12,625 nt of DNA from JACQWR01 sp964614365 (GTDB lineage Bacteria > Desulfobacterota > Syntrophia > Syntrophales > JACQWR01). The notes under the pieces are model-generated. The model did not search any database and was not told the origin of the DNA. It saw only the letters and a program-made list of their open reading frames with translations. Both the position numbers and the translations under genes were made by a program. This document shows, in pieces, positions 5,626 through 12,625 of this stretch. The stretch covers positions 1-12,625 of the forward strand of contig CAZTLA010000084.1 of assembly GCA_964614365.1 (NCBI GenBank), in the 5' to 3' direction. Each line of letters starts with the position of its first letter. Position 1 is the stretch's first letter.

Positions 5626-7044
5626 TTAATCCAAGATACTTCCCCACCGCTTCTTTACGGACTTCATCAGTTCGTCGGGCGCCGCGACAACTGCCGGGAA
5701 CTTGTCCATCCATTCGTAGGGCCGGCATGCATCGATAATGGCGCGCGAGTTGAATCCCTTTTCTCCCTGTGGGATAATCGGATCCAGAGGCCCGCTCCAG
5801 AAACGCGGGATGAGGTCAATGGACTTGGCGGGATCGGAGCGCGTGCAGACGGCCCACATGACTTCGCTTAAATCGGTGATGTCGATATCGTCATCCACCA
5901 CGATCGTGTATCGACCCAGGTAGGCGCCAGCCTGGCAGGAGGTTGCCACATGTCCTGCCTGACGGGCATGGCCGGGATATCTCTGCTTGATGGCCACCAC
6001 GTTCAGCAGGCGGCACCCCCCCACCTCATGACACCAGACGCCCTTCACATCCGGGACGCCGGCCTTCGTTATCTCCTCCTCCATCAGCACCGAACGCAAA
6101 TGGGAGCGAAAAAAAGTGTTTTCCACCGGCGGCTTGCCCGGAGGACATCCCAGGATGATCGGGTCATTCCGGTGATAGAGCCGCTCCACCGTCAGGACCG
6201 GCTCCTTCCGGCTGGAGCTGGCGTAGTATCCCGTCCATTCCCCGAAGGGCCCTTCATCGGCCACGTCGCCGGGATGAACCCAGCCCTCGACGGCGATTTC
6301 CGCCGTTGCCGGTATGGGCAGGCCCGTCACCTCTCCCTTGATGACGGGAACGGGCTCATGTCGAATGCCGCCCACGTAGTTCAGCTCCGACAGGCCATAG
6401 GGTATCTCGATGGAGCTGATTACAAACAGAAGGGGATCCTGACCAAACGTCATCACGACGGGACAGGGCTTTCCGGCCTTCAGGTACTTTTCCCGCTGGA
6501 TATGCCCGTGTTTCCCCGGCGATACGAAAAAGCAGACACGGCGGCCGTCAATCAACATGATGCGGTAGGTTCCCATATTGACCCATCCCTCGTCGGGATC
6601 GCGGGTTATCACGCAGCAGGCGGTTCCGATGTAACGTCCCCCGTCAAGGGCATGCCAGAGCGGTGACGGAAACTTTGTCAGATCGATATCGTTTCCCGAG
6701 AACACATTCTCCAGAACCGGCCCTTTCTTCACTTCCCGGGGATGTAGGGGTTTTATCTCGCTGTTCATTTTCTTCCACGCCCAGGCAAGATCCCTCCCCT
6801 CGAGATCCGTCGGCAGGCCGAGCGTCAGGGCCAGTCGCTTCGAGGAACTGGCGCTGTTGATCAGTATGCGGTATCCCTTGGGGTAGCCGATGATTTCATC
6901 GAAGAGAACGCTGGGATTGTTCCGCTTATGGTTTACCATGTCGGTTACCGCCCCGATCTCCTGATCCCCGTGCGCCCCCTTTATTTCTCTTATCTCACCG
7001 AGCTTGTCGGCCTCCACCATCCATTCTCGTAAGTCATTAAACAT
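5626..7044 (-). CDS. UbiD-family prenylated-FMN-dependent (de)carboxylase
   Basis: A 472-residue cytoplasmic enzyme of the UbiD family. These enzymes reversibly (de)carboxylate aromatic, heteroaromatic or alpha,beta-unsaturated acids, using prenylated FMN made by a UbiX-type prenyltransferase and a divalent metal. The prenyl-FMN/metal motif NMGTYR is at 156-161. The catalytic E-R-E triad is complete: R161, then E264 and E269 in DEGPFGEWTGYY (263-274), with the R-to-E spacing found in ferulate decarboxylase. The length is close to the family's usual 450-510. GGGGAGG lies just before the ATG, and the gap to the upstream deacetylase gene is 21 bases, so the two are probably cotranscribed. No ubiX homologue is in the window, so the cofactor must be supplied from elsewhere. 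The substrate is not predictable; the ABC importer, two SDRs and racemase-like partner point to degradation of a carboxylated compound rather than to ubiquinone synthesis. Confidence 0.93.
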   Translation of the reverse strand: MFNDLREWMVEADKLGEIREIKGAHGDQEIGAVTDMVNHKRNNPSVLFDEIIGYPKGYRILINSASSSKRLALTLGLPTDLEGRDLAWAWKKMNSEIKPLHPREVKKGPVLENVFSGNDIDLTKFPSPLWHALDGGRYIGTACCVITRDPDEGWVNMGTYRIMLIDGRRVCFFVSPGKHGHIQREKYLKAGKPCPVVMTFGQDPLLFVISSIEIPYGLSELNYVGGIRHEPVPVIKGEVTGLPIPATAEIAVEGWVHPGDVADEGPFGEWTGYYASSSRKEPVLTVERLYHRNDPIILGCPPGKPPVENTFFRSHLRSVLMEEEITKAGVPDVKGVWCHEVGGCRLLNVVAIKQRYPGHARQAGHVATSCQAGAYLGRYTIVVDDDIDITDLSEVMWAVCTRSDPAKSIDLIPRFWSGPLDPIIPQGEKGFNSRAIIDACRPYEWMDKFPAVVAAPDELMKSVKKRWGSILD

Positions 7045-7065
7045 AAAACCCTCCCCTCTTACTTA

Positions 7066-7899
7066 CTAATATCCTTTCTTCCTCCACCAGTTGGCCACGT
7101 CGATGGCTCGCGCGAACCACAGCCCCTTGAAGTTCATGACATAGGTCAGAAAATCGTCGAGCGCCTTGGAGCGGGAAGGCCGGCCGGTCAGGTAGGGATG
7201 CAGGCAGATGATGAGCATCTTGGGGGTCTTCTCGGATTCCTTGTACAGGACGTCGAATTCGTCCTGCCAGATGCCGAGGACGTTTCTCGGCACGCCATAG
7301 GGATAATTGATGGGGCTGTACAGACAGGCGTCGTCGGTGGTGAAGGTATAGGGAATCTCCACCATTTCTTTCCCGCCCACCTTGAGAACGTAGGGAAGAT
7401 CCTCGTTCAGAAAGTCGCTGTTGTAGATGAAATCCTGCTCCGCCAAAAGCTCCAGGGTGTTTTCGCTGATGAGCACTTTGGGCGAGCGCCAGCCCCAGGG
7501 CCGCTCCCCGCTGATCTTCTCCAACGCTCCTATGGTCTTCTTGATGATTTCCTTCTCTTCGGCGCGTGAGAAAAGGTGCAGTTCCTCATGTTCATAGGCA
7601 TGTCCGGCAATGTCGTGCCCCCGTTTTTTTATCGCCTTCACCGATTCGGGGTACCTCTCCGCCGTGACGCCGCTGACAAAAAATGAGGATTTTAACCCGT
7701 GTTTGTCCAGCAGATCAAGGACCCGCCAGATCCCGTGCCGTCCACCGTACTGCCGTTCGGTCTCAATCGCGTAATTGGTCTTGCCGCTGGGCAGCTTGGG
7801 CGATCCCACCTCGGCCTGATAGTCAAAGGTGATGAGCACCGCCATCCTGGCGCCGTCCGGCCATTCCATCTTTCCTCCCGTCAATCGTTCCTCGAACAT
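7066..7899 (-). CDS. Polysaccharide deacetylase / PuuE-like amide hydrolase
   Basis: A 277-residue cytoplasmic protein of the NodB-fold carbohydrate esterase 4 superfamily, with no signal peptide. It is closer in length and layout to the intracellular PgdA/PuuE (allantoinase-like) branch, which hydrolyses amides including cyclic ones. Motifs are TFDYQAE (24-30) with catalytic-base candidate D26, SSFFVSG (71-77), the metal-binding pair H100 and H104 in GHAYEH, RSPK (138-141), and the late ICLHPYLTGRPSR (231-243). The second metal-binding acid of motif 1 (TFDD or DVD in relatives) is not obvious here; Gln28 or Glu30 occupy the region. The start at 7899 has a perfect AAGGAGGT 8 bases upstream. 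The lack of an export signal and the catabolic neighbours argue for a soluble metabolite, not cell wall, as substrate; this is inference. Confidence 0.85.
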   Translation of the reverse strand: MFEERLTGGKMEWPDGARMAVLITFDYQAEVGSPKLPSGKTNYAIETERQYGGRHGIWRVLDLLDKHGLKSSFFVSGVTAERYPESVKAIKKRGHDIAGHAYEHEELHLFSRAEEKEIIKKTIGALEKISGERPWGWRSPKVLISENTLELLAEQDFIYNSDFLNEDLPYVLKVGGKEMVEIPYTFTTDDACLYSPINYPYGVPRNVLGIWQDEFDVLYKESEKTPKMLIICLHPYLTGRPSRSKALDDFLTYVMNFKGLWFARAIDVANWWRKKGY

Positions 7900-7974
7900 C
7901 GCTTCCTACCTCCTTCTTATGCAATGGTTAGATTCTGTATGATGGTGAAGTTTGGGGCACGAACGGCGCATTCC

Positions 7975-8820
7975 CTATCCCACCGTTTCCCGGTACACAA
8001 CTCGGATGGTATTCGGCCAGAATTTCATCTTACCCCAACCCTCATATTCGGGGAGCGTAAACTCCTCCAGTATCTCTTCAAGGGTTTTACCGCGCGCCGC
8101 CATTTCGGCCACCGCGCTCTTTACCCGGAGGAAATATTCCCGCAATGCCCGGATTCCCTCGCGTCCCTGCGTTACCGGACCGTGTCCCGGCACAATCCGG
8201 CCGGGGGCTATGGCATCAAGCTCCTCCAGGATGCGCAGCCAGCCGTCGCAACTGCCGTCCCGGAGCTGCGGGCGGTATCCGTTTACAATCAGGTCTCCGG
8301 AAAACAGGATCCCTTCCTGCGGCAGATGAACAACGATATCCCCCGGGGTATGGCCATGGCCGAAGTGGATGAGTTCGATCATACGGGACCCGAGATGGAG
8401 GGTCAGCCGCCGGTCAAAGGTAATCCCGGGCAGAACGGTCTCCGCTCCATTCGCCAGCGCCCGGACCTTCTCATCGGCGGCTTTCATTTCCTCAAATTTT
8501 TTTCGCCCCGTTTGCGCCATGCCCTGACGGCATGCCGCCGAGGAAATGATCGTCGCGCCCGCGCGGGCAAAGACATAATTGGCCGAGGCATGATCGAAGG
8601 CATTGTGGGTGTTGATGAGAAATCGCATCTCCTGTGCGGTGACCGACCGGATCGCTTCCTGGAGCCGGTCCGCGCTCCGGATATCGTTATCGATGATCAC
8701 CAGCCCCTGTTCGGTCTCGATCACTCCGTAATTGGAGTTGCCATCTTGCCCCAGGAAGGCGTAAACCCCGTCGGCCAGTTTCTGCAATCCTTCTCCCGCA
8801 TGTTCCCGATTCTGCGCCAT
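7975..8820 (-). CDS. Metallo-beta-lactamase-fold hydrolase with altered metal motif
   Basis: A 281-residue cytoplasmic hydrolase. MBL-fold enzymes of this size include lactonases, thioesterases and glyoxalase II-like proteins. Seen: the beta-hairpin VYAFLGQDGNSNYGVIE (19-35), VIIDN (41-45), INTHNAFDHASAN (69-81), FGHGHTPGDIV (153-163), LFSGDLI (172-178) and PGHGP (211-215). The usual HxHxDH motif is HNAFDH, so the second metal-binding His is Ala74. H72, D76, H77, H157, D176 and H213 remain. Site 1 (the three-His site) is therefore incomplete while site 2 looks intact, which may mean a mononuclear enzyme. ATG 8820 is preferred because GGGAGAGGGAG stands directly upstream; an earlier ATG at 8862 adds 14 residues of low similarity to the family. 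It is separated from the upstream SDR by 140 bases containing a long palindrome. Confidence 0.85.
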   Translation of the reverse strand: MAQNREHAGEGLQKLADGVYAFLGQDGNSNYGVIETEQGLVIIDNDIRSADRLQEAIRSVTAQEMRFLINTHNAFDHASANYVFARAGATIISSAACRQGMAQTGRKKFEEMKAADEKVRALANGAETVLPGITFDRRLTLHLGSRMIELIHFGHGHTPGDIVVHLPQEGILFSGDLIVNGYRPQLRDGSCDGWLRILEELDAIAPGRIVPGHGPVTQGREGIRALREYFLRVKSAVAEMAARGKTLEEILEEFTLPEYEGWGKMKFWPNTIRVVYRETVG

Positions 8821-8875
8821 CTCCCTCTCCCGATAAGACGTTCTGGGCGCCTGACAAAGCATCCGGCCTTTTTAG

Positions 8876-8934
8876 TAAGTGAGAAATTATTTTCTGCGTT
8901 TTTCTGGCAGGAAATAATTTCGTTAACGCACTTA
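8876..8934. repeat. Long imperfect palindrome in the SDR-MBL spacer
   Basis: GAAATTATTTTCTGC (8883-8897) and GCAGGAAATAATTTC (8907-8921) form a 15-bp stem with one G·U wobble (a G·T mismatch in DNA) and a 9-base loop. Outside it TAAGTG (8876-8881) pairs with CACTTA (8929-8934). It is AT-rich against the surrounding genes and has no T tract on either side, so it does not look like an intrinsic terminator. It could be an mRNA stabiliser or processing site, an operator, or a degenerate mobile repeat. Confidence 0.8.
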
Positions 8935-8960
8935 TCCCGTTTATCGGGGTTCCTGAGCCG

Positions 8961-9689
8961 TCAGGGCATGTAGAGACCGCCGTTCACATGCACCGTCTGC
9001 CCCGTCAGATAGGACGACCGGTCATCCAGAAGGCAGACCGCCAGGTGCGCCGCGTCCTCCCAGGCGCCTGCCCGTTTGAACAGAATGTCGCCTGCACTCA
9101 CATCTGCCCCCAGAGGCGTTGCCTCTCCCTCCATCATGCCCGCAGAAATAACGTTCACCCGCACCCCGTACCCGGCCACTTCCCGCGCCAGTGACTTGCT
9201 GAAGGCAATCAAACCCGCCTTGGCCGCGGCATAGGCCGCTCCGTTTAAGGCCCCCATTTTTGCCGCATCCGAGGAAACATTGATGATGGCGCCCGCCCTG
9301 CGGCCGATCATGGCTGCCGCCACATGCTTGCACGTCATGAAAACGGCGGTAAGGTTCAGGGCCACACAATCATCCCACTCCTTCGCCGTGATGCCGGGTA
9401 AATCGCCGCGCAGGGGAAAATCCGGACAGTTAATGAGACAGTCGATCTTCCCCCGGCGGGCGAGAACCAACTGCACGGCATTTCGGATTTCCTCTTCTTG
9501 TGTGATATCGAGGCCGGAAACCGTGACGCTATCCCCCAGGTCCGCGCTGAGATCAGCCTTTACATCGGGCAGACGGCCGCCGTGCACCAGCAACTCCACC
9601 GACATCTTCTGCGCCGTCAGCGCTCTGGCAAATGCCGCATCCCGGTTGCCCCCCATGCCGACGATCATCGCTGTTTTCCCCTCTTGCAT
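8961..9689 (-). CDS. Short-chain dehydrogenase/reductase-like protein with degenerate cofactor motif
   Basis: A 242-residue cytoplasmic SDR-fold protein. The C-terminal half is classical: N112 (ALNLTAVF), S140 (NVSSDAA), Y153 and K157 (YAAAK), and the end LTGQTVHVNGG. The N-terminal glycine motif is not: the TGxxxGxG position reads VGMGGNRD (10-17), with Asn and Asp in place of the second and third glycines, and the NNAG motif reads INCPD (86-90). NAD(P) binding may therefore be weak, changed or absent. The start at 9689 has an AGAAGG unusually close (1-2 bases) and GAGAG 5 bases upstream. It follows a canonical SDR gene after 29 bases, so the two are probably translated together and may form a mixed complex. 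Alternatively it has an unusual FabI-like cofactor loop; FabI proteins also have Asn-Arg at this point. Confidence 0.85.
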   Translation of the reverse strand: MQEGKTAMIVGMGGNRDAAFARALTAQKMSVELLVHGGRLPDVKADLSADLGDSVTVSGLDITQEEEIRNAVQLVLARRGKIDCLINCPDFPLRGDLPGITAKEWDDCVALNLTAVFMTCKHVAAAMIGRRAGAIINVSSDAAKMGALNGAAYAAAKAGLIAFSKSLAREVAGYGVRVNVISAGMMEGEATPLGADVSAGDILFKRAGAWEDAAHLAVCLLDDRSSYLTGQTVHVNGGLYMP

Positions 9690-9718
9690 ATCCTTCTCTC
9701 CGCGGCCCTCCGGGTCTT

Positions 9719-10468
9719 TCAGCCGAACATTACCTGACCGCCGTTTACCCCTACCACCTGGCCGGTTATGAAGGTGTTTCTTTCCGAAAGCAGGTACGCC
9801 ACCACCTCGGCAATTTCCTGGGGTTTCGCCAGCCTGCCCATGGGTATCTTCGCCGCTTTGGTTTGAACGTCTTTTTCTGAAGAATGTATCCGCGGCATGG
9901 TCGTGTCACTCACCCCCGGCGCCACCGTGTTCACCAGAATGCCCATTCCCGCGACCTCCAGGGAGAGGGATTTCGTGAGCGCCACAATGCCGGCCTTGCT
10001 GGCGCTGTAGTGGGAAAATTCGGCGCCCCCGCGAAAGGCATGCCCGGAGGCGATATTGATGATCCGGCCCGATCTGCGGGCCATCATCTCCGGCAGGACA
10101 TGCTTGCAGCAGAGGAAGGCCCCCTTCAGATTCACCGCCAGCACCCGGTCCCACTCCTCTTTGGACATAGGGATGATCGCAGATTTGGGATAAATACCGG
10201 CATTGTTCACCAGAGCATTGATGCGGCCGTACGCATCGACGACGGAACGCACCATGGCCCGCACTGAATCCTCGTTGGATACGTCGGTCTGGCATGCCCG
10301 GGCGACATTCCCTTCCTTTCGGATGCGTTCCGCTACCTGGCCTGCCATCAGGGCATCATATTCCGCGATCACCACCCGGTATCCGTCACCGGCCAGTCTC
10401 ATCGCCGTGGCTGCTCCCAATCCCTGCCCGGCGCCGGTTACAATTGCTACGTTGCCCTTTTCGTTCAT
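9719..10468 (-). CDS. Short-chain dehydrogenase/reductase (FabG-like)
   Basis: A 249-residue cytoplasmic NAD(P)-dependent oxidoreductase of the classical SDR family, interconverting an alcohol and a ketone. All family motifs are present: TGAGQGLG (11-18), D62 for adenine, NNAG (88-91), N113, S141, the YSASK catalytic pair Y154/K158, and the C-terminal FITGQVVGVNGG. Acidic Glu36 after the second strand (VVIAEYD) suggests NAD(H) rather than NADP(H). The start at 10468 has AGGAG 10 bases upstream. The gap to the upstream ATPase gene is 21 bases. The closest generic match is 3-oxoacyl-ACP reductase, but the setting makes a catabolic alcohol or hydroxyacyl dehydrogenase more likely than fatty-acid synthesis. 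Confidence 0.92.
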   Translation of the reverse strand: MNEKGNVAIVTGAGQGLGAATAMRLAGDGYRVVIAEYDALMAGQVAERIRKEGNVARACQTDVSNEDSVRAMVRSVVDAYGRINALVNNAGIYPKSAIIPMSKEEWDRVLAVNLKGAFLCCKHVLPEMMARRSGRIINIASGHAFRGGAEFSHYSASKAGIVALTKSLSLEVAGMGILVNTVAPGVSDTTMPRIHSSEKDVQTKAAKIPMGRLAKPQEIAEVVAYLLSERNTFITGQVVGVNGGQVMFG

Positions 10469-10489
10469 TCCCTGCTCTCTCCTGCCGAC

Positions 10490-11575
10490 TTATGAGACCA
10501 AGGCCACACAATAATCAGCAAAAATCTGAATATAAACGGTGTCCCCCGGTTGGATGCGCAGCCGCGGATGGATCTTTGCCTTGAGGCTGTATTCCCCGAC
10601 GCGGAGCTGACAGTCGATATTTTCTCCCAGGAACATGGCGGTTTCCACGCGGGCTTCACGGTAGGACCCTTCCGGCGGCGGAGCGCTTTCCGCCCGTATG
10701 GCCTCGGGACGGATGGAAAGCAATACCTTTTCGCCGCGACTGCACGGCTGGGATACCAGGGAAAGGATATTGCCGATGGACGTCTCCACCGTTGCAAGCC
10801 CCTTTTCATCGATGTCCAGCACTCTACCATCGAGCCAATTTGTGTTTCCGATAAAACCGGCAATGAAGCGGTTGGCCGGCTGCTGGTATATTTCCAGGGG
10901 GCTGCCGATTTGCTGGATCGCCCCGTCCTGCATCACGGCAATCCTGTCGGAAAGGGCAAGGGCCTCCATCTGGTCATGGGTCACGTAGATGGTCGTGATG
11001 CCAAGGCGCTGTTGGAGCTGGCGCAACTCCACCCGCATGTGTTCCCGCAGGGCGGCATCCAGATTGCTGAGGGGCTCATCCAGGAGCAGAAGTCGCGGCT
11101 GGCGGACCAGGGCGCGGGCCAGCGCCAGGCGCTGTTGCTGGCCGCCGCTCAGTTTCGTGGCAGGACGTTTTTCCAGTCCCTCCAATTTCACCGTCCGGAG
11201 GGCGTGCAGAACCTTTTCCTCGATCTCCTTTTTTGAATAGCCGGGTTTGATCACCCGCAGGGGAAAGGCAACATTTGAGAAAACGTCCATGTGGGGCCAG
11301 ATGGCGTAGGATTGGAACACCATGCCGATGTTTCGCTTGTCCGGCGTCACGAAAAAGTTCCCGTCCGACACCAGTTCTCCCCCGATGGATATTTTGCCCT
11401 CGCTGGGACGCTCCAGTCCGGCAATACAGCGCAGCGTCGTCGTCTTTCCGCAGCCGCTGGGTCCCAGCAGGGTGAAAAACGTGCCTTCCGGCGCCTCGAA
11501 GCTGATATGATTTACCGCCCTGACCTGCGTTTGGTCAGACTTGAACTCCTTGTACAGTCTTTCTACCGTTAACAT
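10490..11575 (-). CDS. ABC transporter ATP-binding protein (FbpC/PotA-like, with TOBE domain)
   Basis: A 361-residue importer ATPase on the inner face of the membrane. Walker A GPSGCGKTTT (38-47), Q-loop VFQSYAIWPHM (86-96), signature LSGGQQQRLALARAL (142-156), Walker B LLLLDEPLSNLD (162-173) and H-loop YVTHDQ (197-202) are all intact. The C-terminal TOBE region (~245-360) is typical of iron, polyamine, thiamine, phosphonate and sulfate importers. ATG 11575 is chosen over an earlier in-frame ATG at 11620 because GGGGGGAAAC stands directly before it and the family begins at this point (MLTVERLYKEF). It pairs with the FbpB-like permease 55 bases upstream. The best family name is Fe(III)/spermidine type, but the genes that follow suggest the cargo is an organic substrate of the cluster. 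Confidence 0.93.
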   Translation of the reverse strand: MLTVERLYKEFKSDQTQVRAVNHISFEAPEGTFFTLLGPSGCGKTTTLRCIAGLERPSEGKISIGGELVSDGNFFVTPDKRNIGMVFQSYAIWPHMDVFSNVAFPLRVIKPGYSKKEIEEKVLHALRTVKLEGLEKRPATKLSGGQQQRLALARALVRQPRLLLLDEPLSNLDAALREHMRVELRQLQQRLGITTIYVTHDQMEALALSDRIAVMQDGAIQQIGSPLEIYQQPANRFIAGFIGNTNWLDGRVLDIDEKGLATVETSIGNILSLVSQPCSRGEKVLLSIRPEAIRAESAPPPEGSYREARVETAMFLGENIDCQLRVGEYSLKAKIHPRLRIQPGDTVYIQIFADYCVALVS

Positions 11576-11630
11576 GTTTCCCCCCAAAATTGATCCATAA
11601 GGGATAAGGCCGACATTCACTCCGGATTTT

Positions 11631-12625
11631 TCAATTCTTCTCTGTCTGGAAGCGTCTCATAAGTACGGCGAGAACGCTTAAAAAGGCGATCAGGATCAAA
11701 CCCAGCGCCGCAGCCTGGTTGAACGCTGCGGACTCCCACATCTCGAAGAGCTGCACGGCGATGACCCGCGACTCAGGACCGTACAGAAGCACCACCGACG
11801 GCAATTCCCTGACCACGAGCGTAACGATGTAAATGAACGTTCCCACCATACCGTTCAGAACCAGCGGCAGGGTCACTGCGAGAAACGTGCGAACCACCGA
11901 GGCGCCGCTGACCGCCGCCGCTTCCTCCAGTTCCGCGTGAATCTGCATCAGCGTGCTGTTGGCCGCCCGTATGCCGTACGGCAGAAAGCGGGTGATGAAC
12001 GCGATGAGGAGGATCCAGAGCGTGCCGTATATCCCCACGGGCAAGCGTAGATAAATGGTGGCCAGGGCGACACCCACGACCGTGCCGGGAAAGGTCAGGG
12101 GCAGTGTCCCCAGGAAATCCAGGATCCGTCCGCCCCGGATCTTCAGTTTTACCACAATTAACGACGTCGCCACTCCCAGGATGATGATTAGGGTTGCCGC
12201 CAGAAGCGACAGGAATATCGTATTGAACATGGCGCTGACAACGCCGGGATAGTTGAACACCTCAATGTAGTTGCGAAAAGTAACCAGCCGGAGGTTTGAC
12301 CAGGTGAGCTTCATGGAGAAGGGAGTGACGGATACCCATGCGAGCATGATCAGCGGCAGAACAACGGCCACGAGAACGTAAAAGACATAGATCCCCGTGG
12401 TCAGGTATTGCCACTTTCCCACGTCAATGAGTCTCGCCCGATACCCTTTGCCGGTGATGGTGGCAAAGCTGCTGCTCTCTTTCGTAACCCAGTAGTAGAG
12501 GCCCAGGCCAATGCCCGTGATAATCATGAGCACCACCGAGTAGGTCGAGGCCAGTCCCAAATTGCTGGGGTATTTCTTGGCCACGGCCTCGTATATCTGG
12601 GAGGTGAATACGTCGATGCCTGCCG
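11631..12625 (-). CDS. ABC transporter permease, FbpB-like, partial (N-terminus beyond window)
   Basis: The C-terminal part of an inner-membrane importer permease; the reading frame is open through the window's right edge, so the true start lies outside. About 331 residues are visible, with roughly seven membrane segments. The first (VVLMIITGIGLGLYYWV) looks like the last helix of a preceding permease domain. A new domain follows, beginning near YVFYVLVAVVLPLIMLAWVS. This is the fused two-domain layout of FbpB/ThiP-type permeases (about 500-560 residues). The cytoplasmic EAA loop that docks the ATPase is LEEAAAVSGASVVRTFLAVTLPLV read in order, located around 11870-11930. The GTG at 12584 lies inside this continuous domain and is unlikely to be the start. 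It is the first visible gene of the leftward cluster; the promoter and the expected substrate-binding protein would be further right. Confidence 0.92.
   Translation of the reverse strand, partial: AGIDVFTSQIYEAVAKKYPSNLGLASTYSVVLMIITGIGLGLYYWVTKESSSFATITGKGYRARLIDVGKWQYLTTGIYVFYVLVAVVLPLIMLAWVSVTPFSMKLTWSNLRLVTFRNYIEVFNYPGVVSAMFNTIFLSLLAATLIIILGVATSLIVVKLKIRGGRILDFLGTLPLTFPGTVVGVALATIYLRLPVGIYGTLWILLIAFITRFLPYGIRAANSTLMQIHAELEEAAAVSGASVVRTFLAVTLPLVLNGMVGTFIYIVTLVVRELPSVVLLYGPESRVIAVQLFEMWESAAFNQAAALGLILIAFLSVLAVLMRRFQTEKN

Noticed and set aside
5950..6666. A 238-residue rightward open frame
   Set aside because: It is entirely antisense to the UbiD gene, which carries an intact catalytic triad; the frame shows no domain or good ribosome site.
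7699..8973. A 424-residue rightward open frame
   Set aside because: It lies opposite the deacetylase and MBL genes, both with full family motifs and ribosome sites. It is a high-GC antisense frame without recognisable domains.

Overview
The window reads as chromosomal DNA of a Gram-negative bacterium of moderately high GC. The gene set is a DprA homologue, a PAS-GGDEF protein, a large exported beta-sandwich protein and a UbiD-type (de)carboxylase within a long same-strand catabolic cluster. This fits an anaerobic member of the Desulfobacterota (the former Deltaproteobacteria, for example Syntrophales-like). That placement is inference; no ribosomal RNA or other marker gene is present.

Left part (1-3104). 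A partial dprA runs leftward off the window, with a good promoter in the divergent spacer. A rightward gene follows for a secreted mosaic protein: signal peptide, AQ-rich tandem repeat, two Hydin/SPD-2-like beta domains, an unassigned beta region and a C-terminal DUF5648-like repeat. Next is a tRNA operon (Arg-UCU, His-GUG, Arg-UCG, Lys-CUU) with a near-consensus promoter (TTGACA, 17 bp, TATTAA) and an intrinsic terminator.

Middle (3148-4730). A leftward PAS-PAS-GGDEF protein has a broken catalytic motif (GGDRF) but an intact RxxD inhibitory-site motif, so it looks more like a c-di-GMP sensor than a cyclase. The spacer that follows holds a possible eroded rightward coding fragment.

Right part (4727-12625). 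Eight leftward genes are arranged like an operon. In transcription order they are: an FbpB-like ABC permease (cut by the window edge), an FbpC/PotA-like ATPase, a canonical SDR dehydrogenase, a second SDR with a degenerate cofactor motif, a metallo-beta-lactamase-fold hydrolase, a polysaccharide-deacetylase/PuuE-like amide hydrolase, a UbiD-family prenyl-FMN (de)carboxylase, and an Asp/Glu racemase/arylmalonate decarboxylase-like protein. The simplest reading is import of a small organic acid or cyclic compound followed by oxidation/reduction, hydrolysis and (de)carboxylation. The substrate cannot be read from the sequence. Several members lack textbook active-site residues: both racemase cysteines, one MBL metal-binding histidine, one deacetylase aspartate, and the SDR glycine motif. 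That is the most notable feature of the window. A long imperfect palindrome lies between the second SDR and the MBL gene.
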